DNA of 64,000 bases from Metamycoplasma cloacale (GTDB lineage Bacteria; Bacillota_I; Bacilli_A; Mycoplasmatales; Metamycoplasmataceae): the NCBI RefSeq assembly GCF_900660735.1, contig NZ_LR215049.1:558001-622000 (forward strand). The letters are read 5' to 3'. The notes under the pieces were generated by a model. It was not told the DNA's origin. It did no database searches and worked only from the letters and a program-made list of their open reading frames with translations. Numbering within the stretch: position 1 is the first letter of the stretch; the number at the start of each line of letters is the position of its first letter. Below are positions 12,203 to 22,738 of this stretch, in pieces. The translations under genes were made by a program, and so were the position numbers.

Positions 12203-12298
12203 CTCATATATAATAGTGTTGTTATTAAGAACAAGCGCGGACTTTGTTTGTACACTTAATATATGAGGAGGGCCGGACGAAACACCGGCTTTCTTTTT
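12203..12298 (+). ncRNA. Structured RNA leader with terminator (riboswitch-like)
   Basis: Three nested stems can be drawn: CTCATATAT (12203-12211) with ATATATGAG (12259-12267), AGTGT (12215-12219) with ACACT (12252-12256), and AACAA (12230-12234) with TTGTT (12244-12248), around a conserved-looking loop GCGCGGACT. A GC-rich terminator hairpin GCCGG / CCGGC (12272-12289) and a T-rich tail follow at once. An alternative stem TATTAAG (12223-12229) / CTTAATA (12255-12261) competes with the outer stems. It precedes an ECF vitamin-transporter S component, the usual place for a transcription-terminating riboswitch. It does not match TPP, FMN, preQ1-I, purine or THF consensus as I know them. If the TATAAT at 12209 is the -10 box, the product would instead be an independent small RNA starting near 12220. 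Confidence 0.5.
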
Positions 12299-12362
12299 AT
12301 TTAATTTATATTTCTTTTTAAATTTTTATAATAAAATTAATTCATTAAAAAACAGGAGGTAC

Positions 12363-13225
12363 GTGCTTTCTTTTTTAAAAGTATTAGAAGACGAATTATT
12401 TTATCTTCGTGAAAATTAACAACATTTGACATTGCTTTATTCGGAATTTTATTAGGAATTTATTTCATTGCTGCAAGTTTAGAACGTTATGTATTTAAAG
12501 GGCCTTTAAATATTTCTTTAACATATGCAATATTTATTTTATTCGGTTTAATATTAGGTCCATTTAAGGGTGCTTTGCTAGGGATTTTATGTGATACATT
12601 GAATCAAATTATTTATGGAATATCAACATGAATGATTGAGTATGCAATTGTACCCGTGATTATTGCAATGATTAGTGGATTATTAGTTCATTTTATCTTT
12701 AACGTTAAACGAACAACATGGTATGTTGGGTTTATCATTTTAGTTATTATTACTATTATTATGATTAGTTTTTTAATCACTTACAATAAACCTTTTGATT
12801 GAGCTGAATTAAGATTTAAATCAAAAAATCCTATTCCAACTATTGTAGTTGCAAGTGTGAGTGCTACAGGATTAACTGCAATCTGAATTATCGCTTTCAT
12901 TACTTATTTTATTAACAAATTCTCTTGAAATTTCAAACACAAATTAAATGCACAATATGTTTTTGGAATTCTGGTAGGCGTGTTTCTAATTATTGTAATT
13001 ATGCGTTGATTCTGAGGGCCATTTGCTTATATTAACTACCATAATCGTTTCAGAAATGGAACGTGAACATATCAAAAATATTATCTTCCATTTATGATAC
13101 CAATTATGTTTAAAACCTTAATTGAAATTCCAATATATGCATTAATTATTTTTCATCTAAAGCCCGTTATTAGTTTAATAACAGGAAGAATTAATTTCTA
13201 TTCTCAAAAAATATATACATATTAA
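12363..13225 (+). CDS. ECF transporter S component, start region frameshifted
   Basis: About 287 aa membrane protein, the substrate-binding subunit of an energy-coupling-factor vitamin importer. The body reads TFDIALFGILLGIYFIAA near the N-terminus, then GPLNISLTYAIFILFG and GPFKGALLGILCDTLNQIIYG, typical of folate/riboflavin-type S components; the substrate cannot be fixed. AGGAGG (12354-12359) is followed by GTG at 12363, but that frame stops at 12420. The main frame is reached only by a -1 shift at T TTT TTA (12371-12377) inside T6A4. No ATG, GTG or TTG opens the main frame upstream of the conserved region. Explanations: programmed -1 frameshift, T6/T7 phase variation, a sequence error, or an ATT start at 12383. 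The energising EcfA/EcfT genes are not in this window. Confidence 0.75.
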
Positions 13226-13392
13226 AATAGCTATAATTGATATAGCTTTTTTAATTATGGAAATCATATTTATATAAATATATTAATTTTCTAAATTAAT
13301 TTATAAACTGTTAATGACATATTTTATAAATCCAAGATTTTAATTAAGGTAAAATTTAAGTATATATAAAATTCAGGGGGATCATTATCTAT

Positions 13393-13716
13393 ATGAAAAA
13401 CAAATTTTTATTTTTATCATTGGGTATATTACCGACTGTAATAGCACCAATTTCTATGGTTTCATGCGAAAACAAACAAGATCAAGCAAAGAAAAAGCTT
13501 GAAGAATTTATTAGTAAAATGAAAACTTATTTAACCAGTAATGGAGAAATTTCAGATGGTATTAAAAATACTCTTAATACCACAATTTCTGCTATGGAAA
13601 CCTTACTAAAAAATTCAGATTTTTCAAACATGACTAGTCAAGCGGCAGATGAACTTATTAAAAGTATTGAAGCATCAATTAAAATGATTGAAGAAAGTTT
13701 AAATATAAAACTATAA
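13393..13716 (+). CDS. Small surface lipoprotein
   Basis: 107 aa. Signal peptide with lipobox SMVSC at residues 22-26, then a short, helical, Lys/Glu/Ser-rich mature part (QDQAKKKLEEFISKMK, AADELIKSIEASIKMIEE). A run of G lies 12 bases before the ATG. A TATATAAA stretch about 20 bases further upstream could be its -10. It ends in a bidirectional terminator shared with rpe. Family not recognised; it may be a reduced copy of longer mycoplasma lipoproteins. Confidence 0.75.
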   Translation: MKNKFLFLSLGILPTVIAPISMVSCENKQDQAKKKLEEFISKMKTYLTSNGEISDGIKNTLNTTISAMETLLKNSDFSNMTSQAADELIKSIEASIKMIEESLNIKL

Positions 13717-13721
13717 TAAAA

Positions 13722-13754
13722 TAAAAAGTTGATTGTAATTGATCAACTTTTTAT
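13722..13754. terminator. Bidirectional terminator
   Basis: AAAAAGTTGAT ... ATCAACTTTTT, 11-base perfect stem. It overlaps the rpe stop codon and serves both converging genes. Confidence 0.9.
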
Positions 13755-14401
13755 TTCAACAATTTATCAACAGTTTCTTTTGAGAAATTATTTACTAAAT
13801 ATGAACCAACGACAGCTAGGTTAACTCCTGAATCAAAACAATCTTTGATATTAAAGTCCTTAACTCCTCCGTCAATTTGAATAATTGCTGAAGAATTTGA
13901 CTTAATTAATAATTCTTTTAATTCTTTTACTTTATTTAAACTATTGTCAATAAATTTTTGTCCACCTAATCCTGGATAGACACTCATAATTAAAACTAAT
14001 GATAAATGTTCAATATAAGGAATTAATTGTTCTACTTTAGTATCTGGATTGATTGACAATCCTAATTTAACATTATCTTTTTTAGCTAAAGCAACTAATT
14101 CTAAAAATTCTTGATATGAATTAAATGATTCCAGATGAAAGGTTAAAATATCTCCTACATTTTTATACATTTCATAATAACCGAATACATCTTTAACCAT
14201 TAAATGAATATCCATTGTGTGTTTTTTGCACAATTCTTTAACTTTTTTAACTTCTTTAAATTGCAAAGCAACATTTGGTACAAAAATGTTGTCCATAATA
14301 TCATAGTGAACATTAGTTACACCTCAATTAATTAAGTTATTGATATATTCAATTAAATTATCTCTTTTAACATCTAATACAGATGGACTTATTTTACGCA
14401 T
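13751..14401 (-). CDS. rpe: Ribulose-phosphate 3-epimerase
   Basis: 216 aa TIM-barrel enzyme of the pentose phosphate pathway, interconverting ribulose-5-phosphate and xylulose-5-phosphate. Visible: ISPSVLDV at the N-terminus, HYDIMDNIFVPN with the metal-binding His and catalytic Asp, DIHLMV, MSVYPGLGGQKFI, and QIDGGV with the second catalytic Asp. The start at 14401 lies 1 base from the rsgA stop, so it is the last gene of the rsmD-gmk-PP2C-kinase-rsgA-rpe cluster. This order follows the classic Firmicute arrangement. Confidence 0.93.
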
Positions 14402-14402
14402 A

Positions 14403-15251
14403 TTATCTCTTTTCTCCATTTAATCTTTCATAAAAACTTACATAGTTATCATAACGTTCTTGTTTAATAATTCCTTGCTCAACAAGTTTTTTAACATTAC
14501 AATCATTTATATTTTCTGCATAATGTTTACATGATCTAAATTTACACAATTTAGACGCTTCTTTAAAACTTTTAAAGGCAGTTGGTAGTTCATCAATTGT
14601 TAAATCAAATTCAATTGAAGAGAACCCTGGTGTATCAATGATCTCTCCACCATTGAAATTAATTAAACTCACTTCACGAGTTGTATGTTTTCCTCTATTT
14701 AATGCTTTTGATATGGCTTGAGTTTCGAAATTAGTGTTTGCTAAATAATTAATTAATGTTGTTTTTCCAACTCCAGTTTGTCCGACAAAAAAACTTGTTT
14801 TGTGTCTGAATATATCTTTTAATCCTTCAAAACCTTGTTGCTTTTCGTAGTTAATTTCAAACACTTTATAACCTTGTTCTTTATAGAAATTGATTTTACT
14901 ATCACAGGTTAAATCTTTTTTGGTTAAAACAATAATTGGTTCAACGTTTTTATTTTCAATAATAATTAAAAATTTATCAACCAATAATGAACTAAATTCA
15001 GGTTCAACTAATGACATTACAACAATTGCTTGATCAACGTTGGCTATTTTTGGACGAATAAAGAAATTCTTTCTTCCTAAAATACGATGAATTAATTCAC
15101 CCTTTTCAAATTCAACTTCGTCACCAACAATTGGTTTCATATCAAGCAATCTTAATTTACCAGATCCTCTTACACGATAGATCTGTTTATCTTCATAACT
15201 CTTTACATCATAAAATCCAGCAACTGATTTAACAATTTTTCCTAACTCCAT
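14403..15251 (-). CDS. rsgA: Ribosome small subunit-dependent GTPase A
   Basis: 282 aa circularly permuted GTPase that checks late 30S assembly. Order of motifs shows the permutation: an N-terminal OB-fold (VKSVAGFYDVKS, VGDEVEFEKGELI), then VLTKKDL (G4), then the P-loop GQTGVGKTTLIN (G1), then IDTPGFSS (G3). A C-terminal zinc knuckle C-x5-C-x-H-x6-C (CKFRSCKHYAENINDC) follows. Stop-to-start spacing with rpe is 1 base, and its ATG directly abuts the kinase stop. Confidence 0.95.
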   Translation of the reverse strand: MELGKIVKSVAGFYDVKSYEDKQIYRVRGSGKLRLLDMKPIVGDEVEFEKGELIHRILGRKNFFIRPKIANVDQAIVVMSLVEPEFSSLLVDKFLIIIENKNVEPIIVLTKKDLTCDSKINFYKEQGYKVFEINYEKQQGFEGLKDIFRHKTSFFVGQTGVGKTTLINYLANTNFETQAISKALNRGKHTTREVSLINFNGGEIIDTPGFSSIEFDLTIDELPTAFKSFKEASKLCKFRSCKHYAENINDCNVKKLVEQGIIKQERYDNYVSFYERLNGEKR

Positions 15252-16250
15252 CTAAATAACTCCTTTAGCAGACAATGCAATCAATATTATTAATATGATA
15301 ATTAATAATCCACCAATTGTGCCTAAAATAATTGCAAATTTCTTACTATGGAAGAACTTTTTAGCTTTTTGAACGGAATTTTGTTCACCAATTTGAATTT
15401 TTTCTTCAGAAACTCTTTTTAAAGTTAAACATGTTTGTAAATCTTGGTATAACTCAACACAATCTGTATAACGATCAGATGGTTTTTTAGCTGTGCATTT
15501 TAAAATAATGTTTTCCAATGCTTGCGGAATTGAATGATTTACTTCTTTTAATGATGGTAATTTTTGATTAACATGACAGTTAGCAATTACTTCAAAATCA
15601 GATCCAGAAAATGGAACCTTGCCTTTTAGCATTTCATACATTAAAATTCCTAATGCATAGATATCGCTTTGTGGTGAAGGGGATGCTTTACCTAAAATTA
15701 ATTCAGGAGCCATATAATAAATCGAACCCACTACTTTACCTGCTGTTGTTAATCTAATGGTTTCATCAGATAATGAAATACCGAAATCAATCAATTTAAC
15801 AATTTGATTTTCATTAATTAAGATATTTGATGGTTTTAAATCACGATGGACAATATTGTGTTGATGGATATCAATTAAACCTTGACAAATTTGTTTTGCA
15901 ATAGCTACAGTTTGTTCAGCGTTCAATTGCTGATTTTTATTTAATAATTCCTTTAATGAATGACCATTGACTAATTCCATTGCCAAATAACATTCATCTT
16001 CTGATAAATAATGGCCATAGAACTTAACGACATTGATACTATCAATTTCTTTTAATAAATTAACTTCATTTTTAAAACGTGAACGATTGATATGTTTATT
16101 GGCTGAATCACTGTTTGTTAAAACCTTAATTGCTCAACGATCCTGACGACCGTTAAAAATTGCTGAATAAACTTCACCAAATCCGCCTTCACCAATTAAT
16201 TTAAAGTCATGAAAATTCTTATTCAAATTCTTATATTTTGATAAATTCAT
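15252..16250 (-). CDS. Ser/Thr protein kinase, PknB/PrkC-like
   Basis: 332 aa. Complete Hanks-type kinase domain: IGEGGFGEVYSA glycine loop near residue 20, WAIKVL with the ATP-binding Lys, HRDLKPSNILI catalytic loop, DFGISLSD, APEL. About 70 residues after the kinase end comes one transmembrane helix (IILGTIGGLLIIILIILIAL) and a very short tail. Unlike PrkC of Bacillus it has no extracellular PASTA domains, as usual in wall-less mycoplasmas. It is adjacent (0 bases) to its cognate PP2C phosphatase. Targets in mycoplasmas include adhesion and surface proteins, which is inference here. Confidence 0.93.
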
Positions 16251-16994
16251 TTAAATCTCCACAATTGCCACACTGATATTATCGTTTGAGTCATTTTTCT
16301 TTGCAAATTCAATCAATTCACTCGCTTTTTCATCTAAAGAAATTGATTTTTGCAAGATAATTTCCATTGTTGGTTTATCTACAAAATTATGCAATCCATC
16401 ACTTGTTAAAACGACATATTTACAATTTGAATCTTTATTAAAAACATTCCCATCTGGTGTCATTTTTTTAAAAGGTCCAATACAACTTGTTAATTGATTG
16501 CCAAAAACTAAATTAGTTGCTTCTTTTTTAGTTAATTTCCCTTGCTTTACTCAAGTATTTCTAACATTTTGATCTTCAGTCACTAAATGTAGTAATCCAT
16601 TGTAAATATATGTTCTTGAATCACCGATATTAAATACATATATGTATTTTTCAAAAGGAAAAATTAGGGCAGCCGTTAAAGTTGTCCCCATATCTGAATA
16701 TTTATAAAATCTATTTGAGAATTCAATTAAATTATCTTTAATGAATTCAAGGGCATTAATGAATCATTCATTAATAGCTTTTTTATCATTATATAAAACG
16801 TTTTCTGGAAAGTTTTCTTTGAAGTATTGTTCAAATAATTCAATGACCAGATCGGCACATTTATCCCCACCAAAATGTCCGCCCATACCATCACATAGCA
16901 TAGCTAAAACTTTGTTTTCATGAAAACAAACTTTTGCTCGATCTTCATTTTTTGATCTAACTAGACCCTTATCTGATTTAACAACAAAATCCAC
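16251..16994 (-). CDS. PP2C-family protein phosphatase
   Basis: 247 aa. It removes phosphate from Ser/Thr proteins and opposes the kinase encoded directly downstream. Motifs: DFVVKSDKGLVRSKNED, LCDGMGGHFGGDKCAD with metal-binding Asp and Gly, IGDSRTYI, LTSDGLHNFVD, and NDNISVAIVEI at the C-terminus. I prefer the GTG start at 16994 because GGAGAG lies 4 bases upstream and the protein then begins like family members. A GTG at 17006 is also in frame but its ribosome site would overlap it. Its TAA directly precedes the kinase ATG. Confidence 0.92.
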
Positions 16995-17016
16995 TTCACT
17001 CTCCACTCCGATTTAA

Positions 17017-17643
17017 TTAAGCATTTCTACCTTCGTTAGCTTGTTTTTCTGTTTCAAGAAGTTCTTTAAATTCTTTTTTAATAATTGCCTTGATATCTTC
17101 AGCAGCTTGTTCTACTGTATTGTTGATAACAATATGTCCAAAAATGGTTGATTGACCAATTTCTTCTTTAGCTTTCTTTAATCTCTTTTCAACAACTTCT
17201 TCAGGTTCCGTTCCTCTACCTTGAATGCGTCTTTCTAATTCTTTAAATGAAGGAGGCATTAGAAAAATTGAAACAATTTCATCAACTTTGTTAAATTTCT
17301 TGTAATAGTCAATAATTTGCATTGCTCCGTTGGTTTCAATTTCTAAAAAAGGAATTTTACCTTGATAGATAATTCTGTCAATTTCTGAATATAAAGTTCC
17401 GTAGTAATTATCAAAGTGCATTGAGTATTCAATTAAACGATTATCTGATAAACAGGCATCAAATGTGTTTTGAGATACGAAATAATAATGTACACCATCA
17501 ATTTCACCTTCTCTTGGTCTTCTTGTTGTAACTGAAACAGATAGTTTAAGTTTTAATGATTTATCGTCAAAAAGTAGTTTTTCAACAGTTCCTTTACCAA
17601 CTCCACTTGGTCCTGTAAAAATAATTAATTTTTTCGCAGACAT
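17017..17643 (-). CDS. gmk: Guanylate kinase
   Basis: 208 aa. Converts GMP and ATP to GDP and ADP in nucleotide salvage. P-loop IFTGPSGVGKGTVEKLLF at the N-terminus, VTTRRPREGEIDGVHYYFVS (GMP-binding region), IEYSMHFDNYYGT, and FLEIETNGAMQI. Length is normal. TAGGAGT precedes the ATG. First of the tightly packed gmk-PP2C-kinase-rsgA-rpe run. Confidence 0.96.
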   Translation of the reverse strand: MSAKKLIIFTGPSGVGKGTVEKLLFDDKSLKLKLSVSVTTRRPREGEIDGVHYYFVSQNTFDACLSDNRLIEYSMHFDNYYGTLYSEIDRIIYQGKIPFLEIETNGAMQIIDYYKKFNKVDEIVSIFLMPPSFKELERRIQGRGTEPEEVVEKRLKKAKEEIGQSTIFGHIVINNTVEQAAEDIKAIIKKEFKELLETEKQANEGRNA

Positions 17644-17692
17644 ATTTAACTCCTATTAAATTTTTTTATACATTTTTCATTAATTAAGTTAT

Positions 17693-18241
17693 TTATAAAG
17701 TTTTTTGTAGATAGTAGATATAAATTTTACCATATTTCTTATTCTTTATAATCTTATAATTATTCAAACAATAATCTAAATTATCAATATCAGTTTCAAT
17801 TAATAAATAACCATTTTCATTAATCATATCAGCCTGTGTAATAATGTCCAGAACTTGAAACAATTCTTCACGCAATTTATATGGTGGATCTAAATAAATA
17901 TAATCAAATTTTTTATCTAAATTCTTTTGTAAAAAAGTAAAACAATCCATTCAATATACATCTAAATTTGTTTCATTTAAAGTTCTTTTGTTTTTCAAAA
18001 TTACTTCATAAGCAAATTTATCTTTTTCAACACAAATACCTTGTTTAGCACCTCTTGAAAGTGCTTCTAAACAAAAAGCACCAGAACCTGCAAAGAGATC
18101 TAAAAAAGTTCTATTTTCTATCTGAAATTGAATTGAAGAAAATAGACCTTCTCTTGCTCTATCAGTTGTTGGTCTTGTTGTAGTTTTGGATGGTTGTTCA
18201 ATCTTTCTTGAACGATATTTTCCGGCAATAATTCGTAGCAT
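17693..18241 (-). CDS. rsmD: 16S rRNA (guanine966-N2)-methyltransferase
   Basis: 182 aa with one TGA-encoded Trp in the middle. MLRIIAGKYRSRKI at the N-terminus and RPTTDRAREGLFSSI are RsmD hallmarks. DLFAGSGAFCLEALSRGA is the SAM-binding motif and YIYLDPPY is the catalytic (N/D)PPY motif for amino-group methylation. Length is normal. It lies 49 bases before gmk on the same strand and may be part of the same transcript. Confidence 0.93.
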
Positions 18242-18270
18242 ATTTAAAATTATATTTTAAATTGAATATA

Positions 18271-18936
18271 TTATGCTTTAAAACCTGAAATTGTTAAAAA
18301 TCACATCGGTCCAATTGCGACTCCTGTATCATGTTTCATCACAATTGTAGGTTGAATATAATCAATATGAAGTTTATCTGAATGATAAAATTGTGCTCTA
18401 ATTGTTATAACATTAGGTGTTTTAGGATTATATTGTTCTAATGTATATCTTATTTCATAAAATTTTTGATTATATTCTTTAAAATCTGGTCATGTTATAT
18501 TGAAATATTGAGCAATTTGGGGTTGTTTCATAATCTCTTCAAAAGAAATTTTTCCTTCATCAAAATATCTTCCAGCACCAAGTTGCTTAGTACTTATTTC
18601 GTTTTGAAGGATTGTATGCATTTCTTGCGCCGTTAATTCTTTTCCTAAATTCGTTAATTCCATTGAAAAGTTCTTGAAAATTCTTTGTAATTCAATCTTT
18701 GAAATATTGAATGAATTATCATAAGAACCTTCAACTTTTATATTTTTAGGCTTATCTAAAATTAATGCACTTTCATAAGTTGCATTATCTCTTTTTGAAT
18801 CAAAATTATTGTAATTTATTAACTCTTCTCTTGTATGATATGGACGATATCCAGACATTTTTGACATAGTTATAGCAGTTGCAATTGAAATGATTGCAAC
18901 AGGCAAAATAGTGAATGTCAAAATTGTTTTTTTCAT
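18271..18936 (-). CDS. Secreted or membrane-anchored protein, unknown
   Basis: 221 aa. The N-terminus (KKTILTFTILPVAIISIATAIT) is a signal peptide or anchor but has no lipobox Cys. The mature part is mixed alpha/beta and soluble, with TAQEMHTILQNEI near the middle and a C-terminal domain ending in GPMWFLTISGFKA. That final ISGFK resembles the end of lipoprotein-17 type domains, so it may be related to mycoplasma surface lipoproteins that lost the Cys. It lies 29 bases before rsmD. No function assigned. Confidence 0.7.
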
Positions 18937-19061
18937 ATATATAATTATAATCTTCTTTTGAACTAAAAAATATGCAAATATTATATAATTAATGATAATT
19001 AATACAATTTTTATGTAATTATAAGTGTATTTAAAATGAAAGTATTATAAAGAAGGTAATG

Positions 19062-19793
19062 ATGAAAAAGCTAAATAAATGACTTATTCCCTTAAGTTTT
19101 ACACCAATATTAACAACTCCAATAATCGCAGCTGCTTGTGATAAAAAAGTTGTAATTAACGAAAATGTTGAATATGAAACCAAATTAGGTCTATCTATTT
19201 CTAAAAAGGCGTATAACCAACAAAATATAACAGCCGATGAAGTTGTTTCAAAATTAATTAACCTAAATTCATGAAATGAAATCAAGAAGGTATTGAATAA
19301 ATATAGTATTCCTTTTAATGATGAAGAAATACCATCAATTGCAACTTACAAAGTTTCAAGTTCTACTCACGCACATAGTGATGGAGGAATCATTCATTTA
19401 GATATTATTAGGGTTATTAATAATGCAGAAGAAACTACTAGATTTACAATTGCTGGATTTAAAGAAGAAATAGCAACAATTACATTGGCCAATTACCACT
19501 TCATACCTACTTTAAAACTATCTATTTCAGCAACTGAATTTATTAACGAATTAAAAGCTTCTCAAAACTTCAACGATAGATTGAATGTTTTTAAGAAATA
19601 CTATAATATAGAAAAAACAAACGAAAATATTGCGACACAATTTGATTTTGATTTCACAAATATTTCAATTAATAAAGGTCATGATGAAAATTACGAAATT
19701 ACAATCAATGGTTATATTTCAATTAATGAAAGCACACAAGAAAAAACAAATATTAATGAAGTAATTAAATTAGAAGGCTTTTCTGGTGCATAG
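19062..19793 (+). CDS. Surface lipoprotein, Lipoprotein_17-like
   Basis: 243 aa. Signal peptide (MKKLNKWLIPLSFTPILTTP) with lipobox IIAAAC, then two related halves: one ends RFTIAGFKEE and the other ends ITINGYISI...VIKLEGFSGA. Two copies of a domain ending in GF are typical of the lipoprotein-17 family. A second ATG lies one codon upstream; 19062 gives better spacing to AAGG. The gene is followed after 87 bases by the metalloprotease gene. Function unknown, surface exposed. Confidence 0.78.
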
Positions 19794-19880
19794 TTTTCTT
19801 TTATTTTTCTTAAAATAATTACTAGCTTTTAAAATATAATAAAATTAATATTTAATAATATTAATTAGATTAGGAGCATA

Positions 19881-21761
19881 ATGAACGCCAAAGAAAATAA
19901 ACCAAAATCTAAACGTAAATTAGGAGGATTAACAATATTCTTCCTGCTTTTTGGTTTATTTATCGGCACAGGAATTATTGGAAGCGTTTGCTATATTATC
20001 TATAGAGTGATCAACCCACAAATTCAACCAATTATTGACGATATAAACAAAATCACAAAAAATGATGAAAATCAAAAAATTGTCTTTAATCCTAAATATA
20101 GTTCAGATTCAAATGACAAATTTAATGATACTTTCAAATATGGTAATTTATCAATAACTGAATATCCATATGCAAAAGATAATGAGGGTAATTTGGTTTA
20201 CTTTTTAGGTCCTGACGGAATTAAAATGTTAAACGAAGAGTTTAAGAAAAGAGCTATGTTTGGACCTGAAATTAACTTATTAAGAAATGTGTATATCAAT
20301 AAAGATGAGAACATTGACGGAACAGATAGAGCTAATGGTTTTTATCTTCCAAGTACAGATAATATTTGAATTTCACTTAACGCATTTGTTAATGCAGAAG
20401 GAATTAACCATTCTTGACAAAATGAAAGTCTTGAAAACAGAGTGGAAATGATACTTTCTGTTTTAGTTCATGAATATATGCATTATGTATCAAATTCATA
20501 TAACACCTCTCACAGAACTACTGATATAAATGCAGATACAAGCTTGTTATACAAAAAAGATGAAAGTTCTATTATTGCTAGAAACTATGCAAATAACAAA
20601 AAGTTTATAAACTCATTCAGACACTTTCTAGGATATAATGAGACAAACTATGATGCAATTCCATATCATCCAGGAATTGAACCGCCTGATGGTGAATTTC
20701 CAATATTTTATAAATGAACAGCTTATGATTTATTTGAATTAGCAAACCTCCCTCACAATAATGCAAAAGATTGAAATAGTATTACATTAGAAAATTATTA
20801 TTTTAATAACTCATATTACAACCCAACTAGATTTTCTAAAAACGTTAATCTAGGCGATCTAAAATACTCATTCTCATTTGAAGAATTAATTCCGCGTGAG
20901 TTTCTAAAATTCGCTTTTGCTGGTAAAGAAAGTAATGCACAATTACGTGATAAATGATTGAATTATTTATATTTTGTAAATGGTCATTACTTACATTTAA
21001 CTGCAATTGGAGATGATCTATTAAAAACTCTTGGAAGAGATCGATGAAAAAGAGATTTATTATTCTCTACAAACTGAGTATTTGATGAACAACTAAAAAA
21101 CTTAAAAAATATTAATGGTGAGTATTTATACAAATATCGTACCATTCCTAATTATCGTCTAAATGGTTTATTCAATACATATCTAGACCTTTTTGGATAT
21201 GGATTACCTATAAGTTATGTCGTTAACAATTCAATAGATAAAACCGCAAACAATTCAATACATATTGGTGGTTACATTCCTTCAAATATCAATTTAGCTA
21301 AATTTGAAGCAAGCGATAAAAAACTGCTTTTTATTAAAGATAATAATGAATATGTTGATTTCAACATTCATACTCATAAAAACAACTTTATCGCTAAAAC
21401 TTCGTATCTACAAACATATGACGAAACAAAAATGCTAAAACCAATCGTTCAATACAACTATTCATATATAACAGATGAAATACCATATAGATTTTTTAAC
21501 GAATTTACAAGTTCAGATGGTAGGTTAAATGTTCAACTATGAATTGATGCAAACGATAACAAACAAGTGGAATCAGATGAATTAATTGTACTTGCAAACA
21601 AAGCTAATACACAACGTTTTGATAGAGTTGCAAGAACAATTACTAACTATCGTTCATCAATGAGTTGAGATAGTAAAACATATACAACATATAGCTTGAA
21701 ATACAATAGAGAAGTAATTGACGCAACAGAAAATTATTATTTCACTTGAAAAAAATATTAA
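19881..21761 (+). CDS. Membrane-anchored HExxH zinc metalloprotease (MYPU_1760-like)
   Basis: 626 aa. A basic N-terminus and one membrane helix (LTIFFLLFGLFIGTGIIGSVCYIIY, residues about 15-40) put the rest outside the cell. The zinc-binding motif LVHEYMHYVSNSY lies near residue 197, with two His ligands and the catalytic Glu. It looks like the mycoplasma metalloprotease family named after M. pulmonis MYPU_1760; that assignment is from memory. The third ligand was not identified. Many Trp are TGA-encoded. The next gene, an Opp-like permease, starts 8 bases after the stop, which suggests that peptides released by this protease are imported. Confidence 0.72.
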
Positions 21762-21769
21762 GGAGACAT

Positions 21770-22738
21770 ATGAAAGAAAAAATAACAAAATATCTCATTA
21801 AAACACTTATTTTCTGGATGTTATATTTTGTAATTTTAACTTTTATATTTTTTCTAATTAATTTATTATTATCAACGACAATAAAACAAAACTTTACAGT
21901 CTATTCACAAATAGATAGCAACGTCTTTGTAAGATACAGTCACTATATTAAATCTTTATTTAGTGGTTCTCTTGGTCAAATATATTCATATAATGTATCA
22001 GCCTCAAAAGGGATTTTACATTTATACTTTAATTATTTCAAATGAACATTTTTATTTACAATAATCACATTTACTATATCAATTTTAATTGGTAATCTTT
22101 TAGGTATTTATCTAGGTTTTCATTTCAATAAAACAAATGATTTTATAATAAATGGAATATTAGGTGTTTTTGCTGCAATACCAGTAATTATCATTTCAAT
22201 ACTAGCACTTTCAACAAGTATCTTTGTTGGTTATCCTTCGCAATTTATTAACCAACCATTGTTGGACTTAATATCATTAATTGTTCCTTGTACAATTCTC
22301 TCATTCTTTACAATCAGTATTTTTGCTGCAAAAGCTAGAAAAACAACAAAAGAAGTTATTTCTTCTGAATACTATAACTTTGCCAAATCCCTTGGTTTTA
22401 ATAAATCGCAATTGTTTTCCAGAGTTATTTTTAAGCAATTATTAATTAGCGAATTACAACTTGTTATTCCAATTTATTTAATGTTAATGACTATATCAAT
22501 TGCAATTGAAAGAATATTTTCAATCCCCGGCAGTTCAGTGTTTCTAACATTTGCATTCAAAAATGCGGAACTTAATTTAGTACTCTTTATTTTTGGATTT
22601 AATTTATCAATATTAATGTTATCTAAATTTATTATTGACATAATTCTTAATGTCATAAACCCAGAACAAGCTAAAGAAAAGAATTATTTTGTATTTATGT
22701 TTCCTAGAAAGAAGGTGAAACCATGAACTACAAAATAG
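21770..22738 (+). CDS. ABC transporter permease, OppB-like
   Basis: 322 aa. About six hydrophobic segments. The cytoplasmic coupling loop SSEYYNFAKSLGFNKSQLFSRVIFKQ near residue 200 fits the EAA-type motif of oligopeptide permeases (A-x-x-LG). AAGGAGA precedes the ATG at 21770. With TGA read as Trp the gene runs on past CCATGA to TAG and overlaps the next gene by 16 bases. It is much diverged from the main OppB of this window (37035-38183). No ATPase or binding protein of the family is encoded in this cluster. Confidence 0.75.

Noticed and set aside
12203..12298. SRP RNA or tmRNA at the structured leader
   Set aside because: The conserved SRP GGAAGGAAGCAGC-type loop and the tmRNA tRNA-like ends are absent, and the length is too short.
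21746..21769. Earlier TTG start for the OppB-like permease
   Set aside because: The ATG at 21770 has AAGGAGA at the right distance, and the TTG would overlap the metalloprotease stop.
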